A program made the translations under genes and the position numbers. A stretch of 64,000 bases of DNA. Source: Monocercomonoides exilis (Eukaryota > Preaxostyla > Oxymonadida > Polymastigidae). Shown here in pieces: positions 23,664 to 35,963 of the stretch. Within the stretch, counting starts at the first letter, position 1; each line of letters opens with the position of its first letter. The notes under the pieces are model-generated. The model was given only the letters and a program-made list of their open reading frames with translations, searched no databases and had not been told where the DNA came from. The DNA lies in contig LSRY02000033.1 of the NCBI GenBank assembly GCA_001643675.2, positions 806,001 through 870,000 on the forward strand, given 5' to 3'.

Positions 23664-24230
23664 TTTGATTCTTATCAATCATTTCATCTGATTTTCTTTA
23701 ATTTGTTTTGCATACTGTTTTCAAAACTTTATGTAAACTCTTATTTCCATTTTGTTGAACTTAAAAGCTCAAGTTTCCTTTGATTGCACTTCTTCAGTTT
23801 ATATCTTTAAAAATTATAAAATGCTTTATCAAGCAGTAATTTCCAAATTTTCGAAAGTGCAACAAACGTTATTCCAAATGATCTCGTTACATGTTTAATA
23901 TCATTTTTGATTTTAAAAAAAAGAAAAATATCCTCCGCTTGGGATGCTTGTTTTGTTGGTCAAAATACATTTAAAAGTTTCGAAATTCGTTAAAAAAAAA
24001 TGGAAAAAATGTAAAAAATAAAAAGAATGCATGAAGAAATAAAATAATTGATTTGATTGGATAAATATTTTGCAACTCTTTTTTCTGTAATTATTTTTGT
24101 ATAAGTTTTTGAGGATAGAAACGGATTTGAATGGATGATACGCAGCTGATGCACGACGATAAATAGATGTGATGTGTGAAGCTCTTCTTGCCTTCAAAAA
24201 TCTAACATCTATGTTACGATGACAATGACT
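23664..24230. other. Convergent intergenic spacer
   Basis: AT-rich spacer between NOP10 and the LARP gene. The open frame 23913-24197 on the minus strand is Phe/Ser/Lys-rich noise with no family features. Nothing else seen. Confidence 0.5.
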
Positions 24231-26726
24231 TTATTTGCTATCTTCTTCCTTTGTGACATGTTTCTCTTCACTAACTGGCGAAGCAGAAGAGGCGGGTATT
24301 GCGGATGGAGCTGAAGAAGATGCTCCAGACGCTTTTCGTTCTTCTGCCATTTTTCTTACAATTGAGACCATTGAAACAGGGTTAGGCTCTGCAACTTCAC
24401 CTTCGCTTGTTTCTTTTTTCTCTTTTTCTTCTTTATCATCCTTCTTATACCTGTTTCCTTCTATTCCAAATTCTTTCATCACTGCCACTGTAGATTCAGG
24501 AAGAATGCATTTCTTTCCTGCCTCTTCCAACTGACAGCAGACAGATAAGATTGCATCCTTTGAATATTCCTTATAAGCATGATCGTATCCGGCTTTAATG
24601 GGAAGCTCTGGGAAGTCGTCCATTAACAGCTTAAATCCGCCATTATTCATCATAGAATCAAAGTTCATGCCCATCGTCATTCCCATCTCATTAGCCAACG
24701 AGTCGAGTGCATCGTCTCTTCCTCTTCCTCTACCGCCACGACCTCCTCGGCCACCCCTTCCTCTCGAGCTCTTTCCACCTCTTCTTCGACTGCTATCAAC
24801 TGCTTCTGACTCTTTCTCCTTTTCGGCTGCTTTCCCTTTACCTTTACCTTTCTTTCCTTTTCCTGATGTGCTTGAGCCAGAAGTGTAATTGTATTGATCT
24901 GATGAGGAATAAGAAAACTGAGTTTTTTCTCCAGCTTTCCCTTTTCCTTTTCCTCCCTCTTTTCCATCAGCATTTTCAGCACCTTCCTCATCCTCTTTTT
25001 TATCTTCTCTCGAATAATAAAATCTTGATGTCTTACTACTGCTTGCAGGAGCTGATGTCTGTCCATGTTCATTATCTCCTCTTCCGCTAGCACCTCCTCT
25101 TCCGCCAGATCCCCTTCCGCCTCTTCCTCTCCCTCTCCCTCCTCCTCTCCTTCCTCTACCATATCCATATCCATCATGTCCTTCTCCATATCCATTTTCC
25201 ATCATCATCATCATCTGCACCATCATCTGCATAGACAGTGGGTCCATGGGCATACCCATTGGCATCCCAAATCCCATTCCGCCAGGTGCTCCCATTCCAC
25301 CTGCTCCCATCATTCCTACTGCTCCGTCAGCCATTCCTGCTCCTTCTCCAAATTCTCCCTCTAATCATATTGCAACAATGGTGATACGTTCAGGAAATGA
25401 ATTTAAAGATATTAGTTATTTATAATTAAAGTCTAATAAGAAGATTTCCAAACCAGGTGGCATCATTCCAAATGAAGGTTTTCCAAATGAAGAGTGCTAA
25501 ATAGCATATTTACAGTGTGAATGAAGTTAAATAAATTTAGAAATTTATTCAAAATAAACAAATTGAGTTATTAAAAAAAATGCAAATATTTGATTATTAA
25601 GTTCAATTTTTAAAAAAATGGCTTCAAACCTGATGTCTATAAAAGCCTGAAGGTGCTCCAAGTGGAGTTCCTTCCATTCCAAAAGCATCTGAACCGCTTG
25701 CTTTTCCTTCCATGCCAAATGCATCTGTATCCTTGTCTTCTTCGCTTGTCTCTCTTAACAATTAAAATATACATATTTTTTTTTATGTTTTAAACCATTA
25801 GTGAATATACAGTACATAAAAGAAATTGATTATAATTTATCAATTCAAAAGCAGTACAGAAAAGCAAATTAAAATCGAATCAATCAATAACTTTAATTAC
25901 AAACAATAATGTTCTTATATGTTCTGCTTTCAATCTTGCAGAAACGCTTTTTCCATCAATTTTCTTTGTTCTACATCTTTCCAACGCTTTTAAAGCAATT
26001 TCCTCGCTATCAAATGTTATCATCCAGGTGTCAGCAACATCAGGTTTGATTGTTTCGATAGATCCTCCAATTTGTTCAAGATCAAATAAATTACGAATTG
26101 TCTATAATTCCAATTAAAAGCATTTGTAAAACAAAAGATAATAAAGCAAAAAACTGACAAACATCTTCTGGAGTAGAAGAAGGAAGATCACGCAAAATTA
26201 CAGTCTTTCTTCGTATTGGTTGAAGATTGGGCTTCACTTTCGTTTTTTCTTCATTCAGCTGCAATTTCTTTGAAGTGCTAAGTGCTTCAACAATTAATTC
26301 TTTATCTGTAGTTATTCTTGAAAGTTCTTTGAATGATGCAAGTACATCCAATGGAACAAATAATTGAGAATCCATTTGCGAAACAAGATAAGCATCTCGT
26401 GCTAAATTCGTTTTCGAAAGATAATATTCAATTTGTGAACGAATTTGCTGGAGTATCACTTCGCGCTCTTTACACGAAAAAGAATTAAAAACAAGAATTT
26501 GAAGAATTATAAAATATAAAAATAAATAAATAATGATGCCAATCAGATTAAAAATATAATGTAAATGAAATTAAATGAAATAAATATTGCATAAATATAA
26601 ATAGCATTCATTTGACAATAGCACGAAAATCAATAAACAAAATGATGAATTAAAAAAAAAATTCACACCACTTTCAGTTGAAGGTATTTGATCTTGGGTT
26701 TCAGGCTGAGTGTCAGAGGGTTGCAT
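24231..26726 (-). CDS. La-related protein of the LARP4 type (La motif, RRM, RGG)
   Basis: Six exons: 26669-26726, 26163-26467, 25905-26101, 25630-25753, 25454-25496 and 24231-25360, 618 residues. Donors are GTGTGA, three GTTTG(T/A) and GTTTGG among others, and every phase matches. Residues about 22-100 form a La motif (QQIRSQIEYYLSKTNLARD, QLFVPLDVLASFKELS, KELIVEALS). An RRM follows at about 108-185 (KTVILRDLPSSTPED with TIRNLFDL across an intron, then WMITFDSEEIALKALE and KSVSARLKA), as in LARP4/4B. The C-terminal half has Met/Gly-rich and RGG-rich tracts and a DFPELP motif like the LARP4 tail. LARP4 proteins bind mRNA and poly(A)-binding protein and stabilise poly(A) tails; that role here is inferred. 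A near repeat DAFGMEG occurs twice in exon 4. Confidence 0.85.
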
Positions 26727-27321
26727 TTTAGAAAAATAAAACAATAAAAATCTTTAATTGACCAAGCGGTGGAAGAATTATACAAAATGTCTGATCTTAA
26801 CAGGAAAAAGTGGAATAAAAATTTTGCCCATTATTCTAAAAATTCATCTTTCTTCTCAAAAAATTATTTAAAAGTGCAATTATCTTTATTATATTCATAG
26901 CCTCAATAGCTTTATGTTAAAAACAAAGTCATACATATAATGTACATTAAATATTATTTATTGAATGATAAATTAAGAACAAGCATTCATTCATAAAACA
27001 GTTCACTTCGCAATTGCAAAGATTGAATTTCTGAAACAAAACAAAATAGCTTATCAACGTGGAATGGATAACTATCTTGTGACAGCATAATGTTTGAAAC
27101 AGATGAAAAATGCAAAAAAGAAAGAAATGTTCATACCCATATAATAAATGAAGATATTTATAAATAAACAGGCATAATCAAAACTTAGGATTTGCTGCAG
27201 TTAAAAAGGAGACACAACAAAACTTAAAAGGAAAAAGGAAAAAGGAAAAGGCTGAACAATAAAACAGCACAATCCAATTTAATATTGTATAAAGGCGTTG
27301 AGATAAATTATAAATGGTAAT
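26727..27321. other. Intergenic spacer between tandem minus-strand genes
   Basis: AT-rich sequence with an A/G-rich tract of AAAAGG-like units at about 27222-27252. It should contain the promoter of the LARP gene and the 3' UTR of the phosphatase gene. No other feature seen. Confidence 0.5.
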
Positions 27322-28903
27322 CTATTCACAAAATGGATGGAACGGGGCAGCAGATCCTCCAAAACGCATAGCAAAAGACTGAAGTTTCTCCGGATGAAGA
27401 GAATGATATGCCCGGCAAGCAGACAGCCAGGAGAGCCTGTGATAGAGCCTCTCTTCCCGGCGGATCGTATACGGTTCCTGCGCTGTGGCCGAAGAAGGCG
27501 CAGCTGTCTGCGATTTTTCTTTGTCTTTTTCGCTTTCTTTTGATTTCTCACTGGAAGAAGAAGAAGATGATGATGATGATGATGAAGCTGAAGGTTCACT
27601 TGCAATTTTTGCTTGCTCGGTTGATGAAGAAGAGCCAGATGACTTTGACGAAGGCGAAGTAGCAGAGGCTGAAGAAGGCAAAGGTGCAGATTGTGTTTGG
27701 GCAGAGTTGTGGGAATGTGCATGGGAAGAAGACTGAGGCGTTGCCGAGGAAGAAGAAGATGGTGCAGGAGGTGCTGCTGGCAATTGCACTTTCGTCTCGA
27801 TGATTACTCGTGTTATTCCCACAACTGGGCAGCGGTTAAGTATTGAGAAAAATTCTGTCTCATCAACAGTCGGGAAGATGTTGTGCAGCATAATAAGGCT
27901 GTACTCCTCCGCTGTGATTGTTGGAAGAGTCAGAGAGGCCGACGAAGATGTGGCTGAAGAAGATGACATTGATGCAGATGTTGGTAAAAATGGTGTGAGT
28001 GGGGTTGTCGAATAAGAAATTGTTGAGGATGACGGTGATGAAATGGTATACATTGCTCGTCGTGCTTTATTTCCAAATACCCTTGCTTCCAAATTCATTA
28101 AAGCTCTGAAAAATGGCTATATCATTAAATGAATTCAAAATAAACGAGAAATTAAATCATTTTTCAATTTATAAAAATGCAAACAACAATCGGAGATGCA
28201 ATCGGATGACGCGAAGAAAGACGAGTCCAAGCTTCACGCAAAGTCATTTTATGATATTCTATCATATGTGCTAATACAATAGTTGAAGAGCGAGACATTC
28301 CTGCGCGACAATGAACTAAAGCTGTTCCTCCTTTATCCATGCATTCTTTAAGGTACTGAGAATTATTTGTGAACGCATTGATAAAAGCAATAAAATAATG
28401 AATAAATTAAAGTTAACAAACTTTGAGTGGTTCTGGCCATGCTTTTTCAAATCCATCTACAGCAGCTGCAGAGTCAACGATCGGAATCTTTTGGGTAAGC
28501 ATTGAAAAAAAGTTGAATGTAAAAGATATTCATATTAAACTTTATCAAACCCACATCCGTTGCATTGGAGGTGGTAGTGGTTCTGTTTGACGTGTTTTAA
28601 TTACAGATAAAACATGAGTAATTCCAAGTTCCTAAAAAGCATAATAATTGTCAAAACATTGAAAATTATTGTATTAAATTTTTCGCGTAATTAAAGCAAC
28701 ATCACTTTTAAGTGTTTGACATCTGCAGTTCCTTCAATGTTTGAAATCCATAATTTTCCTGGAATAATCTCTGAAACAATCGGTTTGCAAGGTATAGTTT
28801 GTGTTAAACTATGCCTGGACCATGGAACTGCTTGAGCTTTTGGGGCAGGCTCTCGTGAAATTGTGTCTTCGTGAGAGCGACGTTTTTTAACTTCTGTTGC
28901 CAT
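27322..28903 (-). CDS. Dual-specificity protein phosphatase with low-complexity C-terminal extension
   Basis: Exons 28706-28903, 28551-28631, 28422-28487, 28185-28355 and 27322-28116, 436 residues. Donors are GTGATG, GTTTGA, GTTTGT and GTTTGC. Core features appear in the usual order: IIPGKLWISN, LGITHVLSV, the candidate general acid Asp98 in WIPIVDS, and the P-loop VHCRAGMSRSSTIV with catalytic Cys131 and Arg137. Helices HKMTLREAW and RHPIASPIV follow. The phosphatase fold ends around residue 185. The rest is Ser-rich low complexity flanking a more ordered block (EYSLIMLHNIFPTVDE). Substrates cannot be predicted. The first donor (GTGATG) is the least certain junction. The gene is divergent from the kelch gene, with 77 bases between start codons. 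Confidence 0.88.
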
Positions 28904-28980
28904 AAAGGAAAAAACACGTCACAAAAAATGGCTATTTGATCTGAAGATCACTTATTCTTTTTTTCAACCTCGTCTTCCTC

Positions 28981-31900
28981 ATGCAATTAGTCTTTCATTT
29001 CACTTTACTTATTGTCATCAATATTTTATCAAAAGATACTGATCCACAGGATAAGAAACTTCTCACAGGTTTTGGAAAAAGCCCGGCAGGAGGATCACCT
29101 CCTTCTCCTCGTCAAAATGCAGTTCTAATTCGACCAACTTTTGCTGGAAGTCCCAGTAATTTATTTTATTGTTTTTCTGGTCTTGATGCAAAAAAGCAAT
29201 ATTTACAAGATGTTATGAGCTTTTTCTATACTACAGGCTCAATGGATTGGCGCCCCGTTGAAATAAACGGTATTCACCATACACCACAAAGAGTGGAATA
29301 CTGTTATTACATTGACAATACAGATTTTGTAATTTGGGGCGGAATGGGTCCAGATGGGTTTTATGACGACATGTGGGCTTTTAACATGCAAACAAAAGTT
29401 TGGTCCGAGGTTTTCCAAAGTCATGAACGACCTTCTGCTCGACAAGCAGCTCATTTTTGTCAAGATGGTGAATTCTTTTATATTTTTGGAGGAAGAACAA
29501 ATGACGGAAAAACAAATGATGCATGGAAGTTTCATATTCCAACTCGTGTTTGGACGAAATTACTTGATGAAGTGGATATAAAAGCACATAAAAATGCACC
29601 AGCTACAAGATCAGGTGGAGGAGCTTTTGCGTCAGGAGCATATTTGTACATCTTTGGGGGATATACCTCAAAATCCGATCAGTCGCAGAATGTTTATAGA
29701 CTTCCTGTAAATAGTCCTACGGAAAACGATTGGAAGGAACTTCCTCTTGTAAAGAGAGGAACTTCTGAAAAAGCTGATATTGTGCCACGAACTGAAGCAG
29801 GAATTTGTTGGATTGGAAAGCAGGTATATCTTTATGGAGGTCTTCATGAAGAAACTACATGGTCAGAAATGGCCAATGACGTAATCGTATTAGACTTCAC
29901 TAAAAATGTGGATAATGCAGGATTAACAACTGTCGACGTCGTTTCGTATCCTTTCCCTGAGAAAAAATATCAAGTGAGAGCTTGTGGATTTGTTGTTTGT
30001 GACGAAGAAGAGAAGAGTAAAAGTGGTGCAAATGCCATCGTCTCTCGAAGAGGTTTTGCGTTTGGAGGAACGTGCAATGGGGATATGCTTGGAGGAATGA
30101 TTCGAATTACTTTGGATGCGAACGATGTTGCAGACAAAGTGACAGAATGGGTGCAGGTTTCAAAGGCCGTCGATAATATTCCATCACCTCGTGCACTTCA
30201 TGGAGTTGTTGGTGCTTTGGGAAAATTATGGGTTTATGGAGGTCAAGGAACTGGGGGTACTGTACTCAATGACTTGTACTCATACGATATTTCAAGTGGA
30301 GAATGGAAGCGAGAAGAGGCAACCGCAAAAGATACTGAAAAGCCTCCGGCATTGTACGATTTTGGCATGTGCGAGCATTCAGGAAGACTGTTTATTTTTG
30401 GTGGAGTTGGCGTTGATCTGGAATCTGGTCAGCGAGAAGTGAAAAATGATCTGTGGCAATATTCAATTGCTCAACATAAATGGTCAAAGATGAAACCTTT
30501 ATCAGCCTTGAAGCCTTTGGGAAGATCAGGCTGCTTCACAAAAATTTTACACAAGAACCTATTTGTCTTTGGAGGCAGAATGAGCGACACTTCGGTGACA
30601 AATGAAATTTGGGTATTTTCTTTGATGACAATGCGCTGGCGTTGTGTCAGCACTCGCTACAGAGCACAGCTCCACACGGATATCAACAAAATATTTGAGA
30701 AGGGAGAATTTGATAAATCAGAGTGGCAGAGTGTTGAGATGATGAAGACCAGAGAAAGAATGGGTGAGTACATCAAAAAACAGAGCGAGCCTGGAAATGT
30801 TATTAAGTCGAACATGGAAAGGCTATCGGCTGAGTCGGGTGCGTCGGTTAATGAATTTGGCGGAGTGCCGCCATACATTCTTGAGAAAAGGGAATTGATG
30901 GCCATTCATTCAAAGGAAATAAAATTTGATAGAGACGGAAAACATTACGAGGTTGATCAAGTGATTATTGGTGGAGGTGTTTATGAGTCACGAGAATCAA
31001 GTGTCACATTAGACTATTTGATTCTCCCATCTGTCGATGATATGAAAGAGCTGGGTGCAAGGCAGATCAATCCGGATACTGGTGCTGTTTTGAATGGTGG
31101 TGCTGAAGCTGGTGAGATGTCTAATTCCATTTCTGTTCGAAGACAGCCAATTGGAATCAAGAAAATGCCTCGAACATCATCTGACGTTGTGAACGATAAT
31201 GAGAAGCTTGAGTTTCTGATGTTTTATGGTGATCCATTACCTCGTGTCCCTTATCCAGGCACCAAGCAGGATCAGTACGACAACTTGCCAATATACTATC
31301 GTTCATACACTGTTGCTGTAGAGGACGGATTTCTGTCGTATTCTGGACTGGATATTGACAATGCCAAGAACAGAGTGAATCATTGGATGATTACAAATCT
31401 AAGTGGACCTGTTTTCGAATTTCACGAAGCTAAAAAGGATCTTCTGTCGATGAGCGGAGGAGGCGCCGCATATTACAAGAGTAATGTGTATTGCTTCGGT
31501 GGAAATATCATTGGGAATAAGCTCCCGTGTGACAACCAGTACCACAACCAGCTGTTTATTCTCAATATGATTAAAAACTTTTCTTGCTCTCCTGGAACCA
31601 AAAAAATTCAAACTCTGACAGCGAACAAAGGAAGTATTGTGAATGGTGCTTTATCTGTTGACAGTCACAAAGCTCCTTCCAAGATCTCATCGCTCGTTGA
31701 GCGAGAGTATCTTTATAGACAGCTTCATAATTCTGACAAGCGCGTATTATCTTCCTTGTGGGTATGGGACAGTACACGCCGTTACACAAAATATTCTGAC
31801 TTTGCGGAAATTCCTCCTCACTTGGCTTTTTCTACTTCTTCTGATTCTTCTTCCACTTCGCACGGAAATGTCGATCTTCACTGGGATAATGCCGAAACAG

Positions 31901-33588
31901 AATTTTGTGTTTTCTGTGATGTTGGAATGTTTGCAAAGAAATATAATTCACCTGAATGCACAGGATGCAATCCTGGATCTTACAATGCATACAAAGGAGG
32001 GTTATCTGGATATCATTGCGTCGCGTGTCCAGCTAATACCTATAACGATAAAAGTGCTCAGCCTGGCTGTACAGCATGTCCCGAAGGCAGCTATTGCCCT
32101 GTTGGTTCAATGACTACAACGACGGTCAAACAAGAAACTGAAGGACTGAAAGACGATCAGCCTCCGATGTATGAGACAAATGACAAATACTCCACCTTTA
32201 TTACACTTGGATGTTATTTGGGTGGTGCTATTGTTGGAAGTACAATTGCTATCATTTGCGTGTGCCTGCCAACAAAGAGTTATTTACATAAGGCAGATCT
32301 GTTTTCTGATAGACATTCAAATAAGCTTGATCCAATTACGAACACAGCACCAAAAGTACTGAAAAAGAGTCGAATTGGAGGATTTGTTGCCATCATGTTC
32401 CTTGGATTTGCCGTATGTGCTGCAGTGTCTGTCGTGGTCGAGTTCTTCTGGAATAATGTGACTGAAACCAAATCTGTAATTGCAGCAGCAATGGAGCCGA
32501 ATTTGGATCTAACTTCTATAACTGTGAGATCCTTTGCTGCTGAGATTGAGTTGAAAGACTATTGCGGTGAGTGTGTTGCTGGTATTGCACTGGAGGATGT
32601 GAATGTGACAACAGGGTGGGGAGATTGTCATCAAAAGTTTTCCACTTCAACTCAGAATTTGGATTCTGTAGGTATGTTAATATGTGTAATAATCATTATT
32701 TTTGTCTAATATTTTCGAAATGTATATTAAACGTTTTTTTATTTATTGATTAATTTATTTGATTCATATTTTTCTTGATTTTGATTTTATATATTTTCTA
32801 TTTTCTCAGTGATTGACCAAAAAACAAAAGCTAAAACACGCCATAAGCTGGTGACTAAGTGCATGCAGAAGCCGTCGGTGAATCAATTTCTCAACCCAGT
32901 TAAAAGTTGCATTGTTCGTGTCGAAGGTAAAAATGTGGAGTTTGCATTCGATAAAAGTGGAGGAAAGCCAACACTCAGCATATCAACTTATACAGAAAAA
33001 GCCCATTCATACTCTATTGTTGCAAAGGCATCTGTAGATACGGGCATTGGGTTTGGATGGAAAGGAAAGAAAGCTGACGAGCCAAAGCGAATGTCTGCGC
33101 GTACTCTTGTTGCTTTGTCTCCTGAAAAGCATCCATTTAAAGGAGCAGAGAGTACTGTATTCTCCTATGAAGTGATGCCTTCGTTGTTTACCTTCCCAAA
33201 TGACACAAGGACAGAGGGATATCAAATTGTTGCCTCAACCATAAAAAGAGGAACAACTGCTGCTGAAGATGAAATGAACGTGAAGTATGGACTTAGTGCT
33301 TCAATACAATTTACTCAAGATATGTCTGTACTGCTCACTAACTGGGTGGATCGAATGAAAATTGGAACTTTCTTCGCAAACTTAATGTCAACAGTTACAG
33401 GATTTATGGGTATTTTCGGTTCTATTGTCATGGTATTAGAAGTTGTCTCAACAATGAAATTGCCATGTGCAAACAAGGTTAAAGAAAGCATGTTTGGAAA
33501 ATTAAAAGACGATGATGAAGAGACGGTTATGCGAAGACATGGAATGTATGCCCCTGTGAAAGAGCCTATTTCAAATGCTGAAGAATAG
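28981..33588 (+). CDS. Kelch-repeat, Cys-rich membrane protein with signal peptide
   Basis: Exons 28981-32671 and 32810-33588 (donor GTATGT), 1489 residues. It starts with a hydrophobic signal (MQLVFHFTLLIVINIL). Kelch blades fill about residues 50-560, with recurrent GG pairs spaced from W/Y positions (FYIFGGRT, LYIFGGYT, VYLYGGLH, LWVYGGQG, LFIFGGVG, LFVFGGRM). Residues about 973-1050 are a Cys-rich region with GCNPGSYNAYKGG, CVACPANTYND and GCTACPEGSYCPVGS, of the ephrin-receptor/GCC2-GCC3 type. Hydrophobic helices lie at about 1071-1097, 1128-1155 and 1412-1446, the last two flanking a second extracytoplasmic part. A surface adhesion or receptor role is inferred. Codon use is more AT-rich than in neighbouring signalling genes. 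Confidence 0.85.
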
Positions 33589-34200
33589 TTATTCATCTCA
33601 AGTGATCACAGAATTTACAAGTCATCATCATATCTTTAATTTAAACTTCTAGTCCGAGATTTATTACACAACACATTAAACCTACTTCTTTCTGTAAAAC
33701 TCATTTGTCTTGTGCACTTCCACCAATCTGAATTGAGAATGGTTGCACTTCTTTTTAATTTTATGATATTTATTTTTCGAAATATTTAACAAAAAAATTT
33801 TTTTCGAATTTCTTTCTGTATATGAAAGTGTGAGAATTTTTCAACTTTATTTTATTTACAATACATTCTTTGAAAACATTTTATTAATTTTTATTAAATA
33901 TAATGTGTTATTAAAGAGATATGGAAATTTAAAATTTTTTGTCTTTCTTTGATTAAATTGCAAACTTTTTGATCTTTTCAAAGATCGGGAAACAAGATTT
34001 TTTCAATCATTGCACAAAAGTATTTTCTCTGCAAATAGGAACAGCTTTTTTTTTTAATGCAAAATAAGTTAAAATTAGTTTTTATAATTAAACAAGAAGT
34101 CTGTGGCCTTAAAACAAATATTTGCAAAAACCCTAAGGTTGTCTAATAAACTGTGTTATAATTTTTGAAATCTAGCAAATGTTCAGTTTTCATATGGGTA

Positions 34201-34614
34201 ATTCTTTTTGAAAAGTCGCAAATGTTTAATTTTCAAATAAATCAAAAATTTAATATTTTGTTCAATTTTCTGTTCACACTCACGAATCTTCTTTAGAATG
34301 AATGAAATGGCATTATCAAGCTATGGATTCCATATGGGGCAAAATTTTAGCAATAATGAAAAAAACTGAGAATTGTTCCAAACTTTTTCTGCAATCATTT
34401 CATTATAAATCAATCGATACAATGCAAATAATTACAGAAAAATTCAAAAATTGAGAAAAATATTTGAAAGAGAAGAATGGAACAAAATTCATAAAGCAAA
34501 AAATTTTGCCCCATATTAGTGAAGTTTAGTTTGTGTTAATAAAAATCTTAGCAATATGTTAAATTTTTGATTTATTTGAAAATATTACATTTGCGACTTT
34601 TCAAAAAGAATAAT
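34201..34614. repeat. Nested palindromic element
   Basis: Outer arms 34201-34260 and 34556-34614 are inverted copies of each other over about 58 bases with few mismatches (core TTTTTGAAAAGTCGCAAATG and its complement). Inside, a second inverted pair sits at 34333-34349 and 34500-34516 (GGGGCAAAATTTT and its complement). The inner unit has a relative at 58999-59184. Confidence 0.75.
34333..34516. repeat. Dispersed repeat A, copy 1
   Basis: About 184 bases bounded by the inverted GGGGCAAAATTTT ends. Shared with copy 2 at 58999-59184: both contain TTGTTCCAAACTTTTTCT, a central ACAGAAAAAT and GGAACAAAATTCATAAAGCA in the same order and orientation. Confidence 0.75.
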
Positions 34615-34670
34615 TTATTTATGAATATTCAAGCAAATGAAAAACCAGAAATTTTGTCGGATAAAATTAG

Positions 34671-34816
34671 ACTTCGAAAATAATCACCTATATTTTGATC
34701 GAAATTATGTTCTCGCTCATGAAATTTCACTGAAATGGAAATAAAAGTATCATTGAGAACTTATTTCCAATTCTTTGAAATTTCACGAGTGAGAACGAAA
34801 ATCTGATCAAAATACG
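34671..34816. repeat. Short hairpin (MITE-like) element
   Basis: Arms 34690-34731 and 34776-34816 are inverted copies (TATTTTGATC, TTCTCGCTCATGAAATTTCA against TGAAATTTCACGAGTGAGAA, GATCAAAATA), leaving a loop of about 44 bases. It starts next to AAAATAATCACCTATAT, which resembles the terminal repeat of the element at 58665-58932. Confidence 0.65.
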
Positions 34817-34823
34817 AAATTTT

Positions 34824-34825
<2 letters not shown>

Positions 34826-34866
<41 letters not shown>
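34826..34866. repeat. Poly(T) run
   Basis: An uninterrupted run of about 41 T directly beside the hairpin element. Confidence 0.9.
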
Positions 34867-34868
<2 letters not shown>

Positions 34869-34979
34869 TGACCGACAGCAACAAAAAATGGCAAGTCGTG
34901 TCGCACAGATCTAAATTATTATTAATAGAAATATTTTCACTTCTGGAAATTTTAAAAAAAAAGAAAAATTTTTTGGTAA

Positions 34980-35268
34980 ATAAACATTTGGGAGAAAATA
35001 CTAATTTTCAAGCTTTTTTTGCACAAGGCATTGAAAAATTGCTTCACTCATAACTTTATTTATCTTTCTCAAATTTCTATATTTATTTGATTTTCATATC
35101 CGTAAACAGGCGTCGTTGAAATCAAATCATAAAGTGTGGTGGCATTTCACGAATGTCAAAAAAAGAACACATTTTTATTGTGTTTTTTACACTCAAAAAG
35201 TCAATGAAAAATGCATAATTTTTCAATAAAAATGCCTGAAGTGAAATATTTCACCCCAAATCATCACT
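34980..35268. repeat. Dispersed repeat C, copy 1
   Basis: Matches 57894-58172 in the same orientation: GGGAGAAAATACTAATTTTC, TTTTCATATCCGTAAACA, CATTTCACGAATGTCAAAAA, TTTTTATTGTGTTTTTT, AAAAAGTCAATGAAAA and GCATAATTTTTCAATAAAAA occur in the same order in both. Confidence 0.8.
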
Positions 35269-35963
35269 TTTAAAAATTTCAAAAATAAGAATCAGAAAAA
35301 CAATTTTTTTTTCGATTTTCATATTATTTTTGTACCAAAATTGAAAAAATTTGTTAATAAAAAGACACTTATCGGTAGTTCCAAAATATCAAATTTCTCA
35401 TGATTATGAATTGCTATTCCATTTCTCTAATAAAAATTGCCAAGAACAGCGCGATAATCTCAAAGAAATTCAAAAGAGCCTTTTCAAAACACTCTGTTTA
35501 TCGACGTTTGAAGAAATAATTCAATATACATATTAAAGAGATACAAATATAGAAAATTAAACTGGAAAACGTTTAGACTAACAAAAACAAAAAATTGAAG
35601 TATATTTTGTTTAGAAAAAAAAATTAAATTAAAAAAATAAAAACAGCTGAAAGAAAAATTAACACATCGCAAATACATTTTCAAAATTTATATCACAAAA
35701 AAGACAAATGAACTTAAACAAAGAAGAAAAAGAATCTTACATAAAGATGAATACATGCAAATATAATTATTTGCGTTGCTGATAAAATCACTGTTAAATC
35801 ACGAATGCCATTGGAATAAACATTAACTCATCACTTGTGTGTTGTCCATCGCAAACAAAATGGTGCTCAAATAATAAAAAATATTTAATATGATAATAAA
35901 AATAATAAAAACATTGATAATAATGAAATATAAATCTAACTCCTATGTGCTGTTGTCACAAAT

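Larger units (their letters stand above)
33589..35963. other. Repeat-rich convergent intergenic spacer
   Basis: 2.4 kb of very AT-rich DNA between convergent genes, without a credible coding region. It contains a nested palindrome, a hairpin element, a poly(T) run and a segment shared with the spacer at 56070-59380; these are listed separately. The small open frames (for example 34868-35053 and 35351-35536) look non-coding. Confidence 0.6.

Noticed and set aside
23913-24197. Minus-strand frame of 94 residues
   Set aside because: Composition is that of AT-rich spacer, with no recognisable motif or neighbouring exon.
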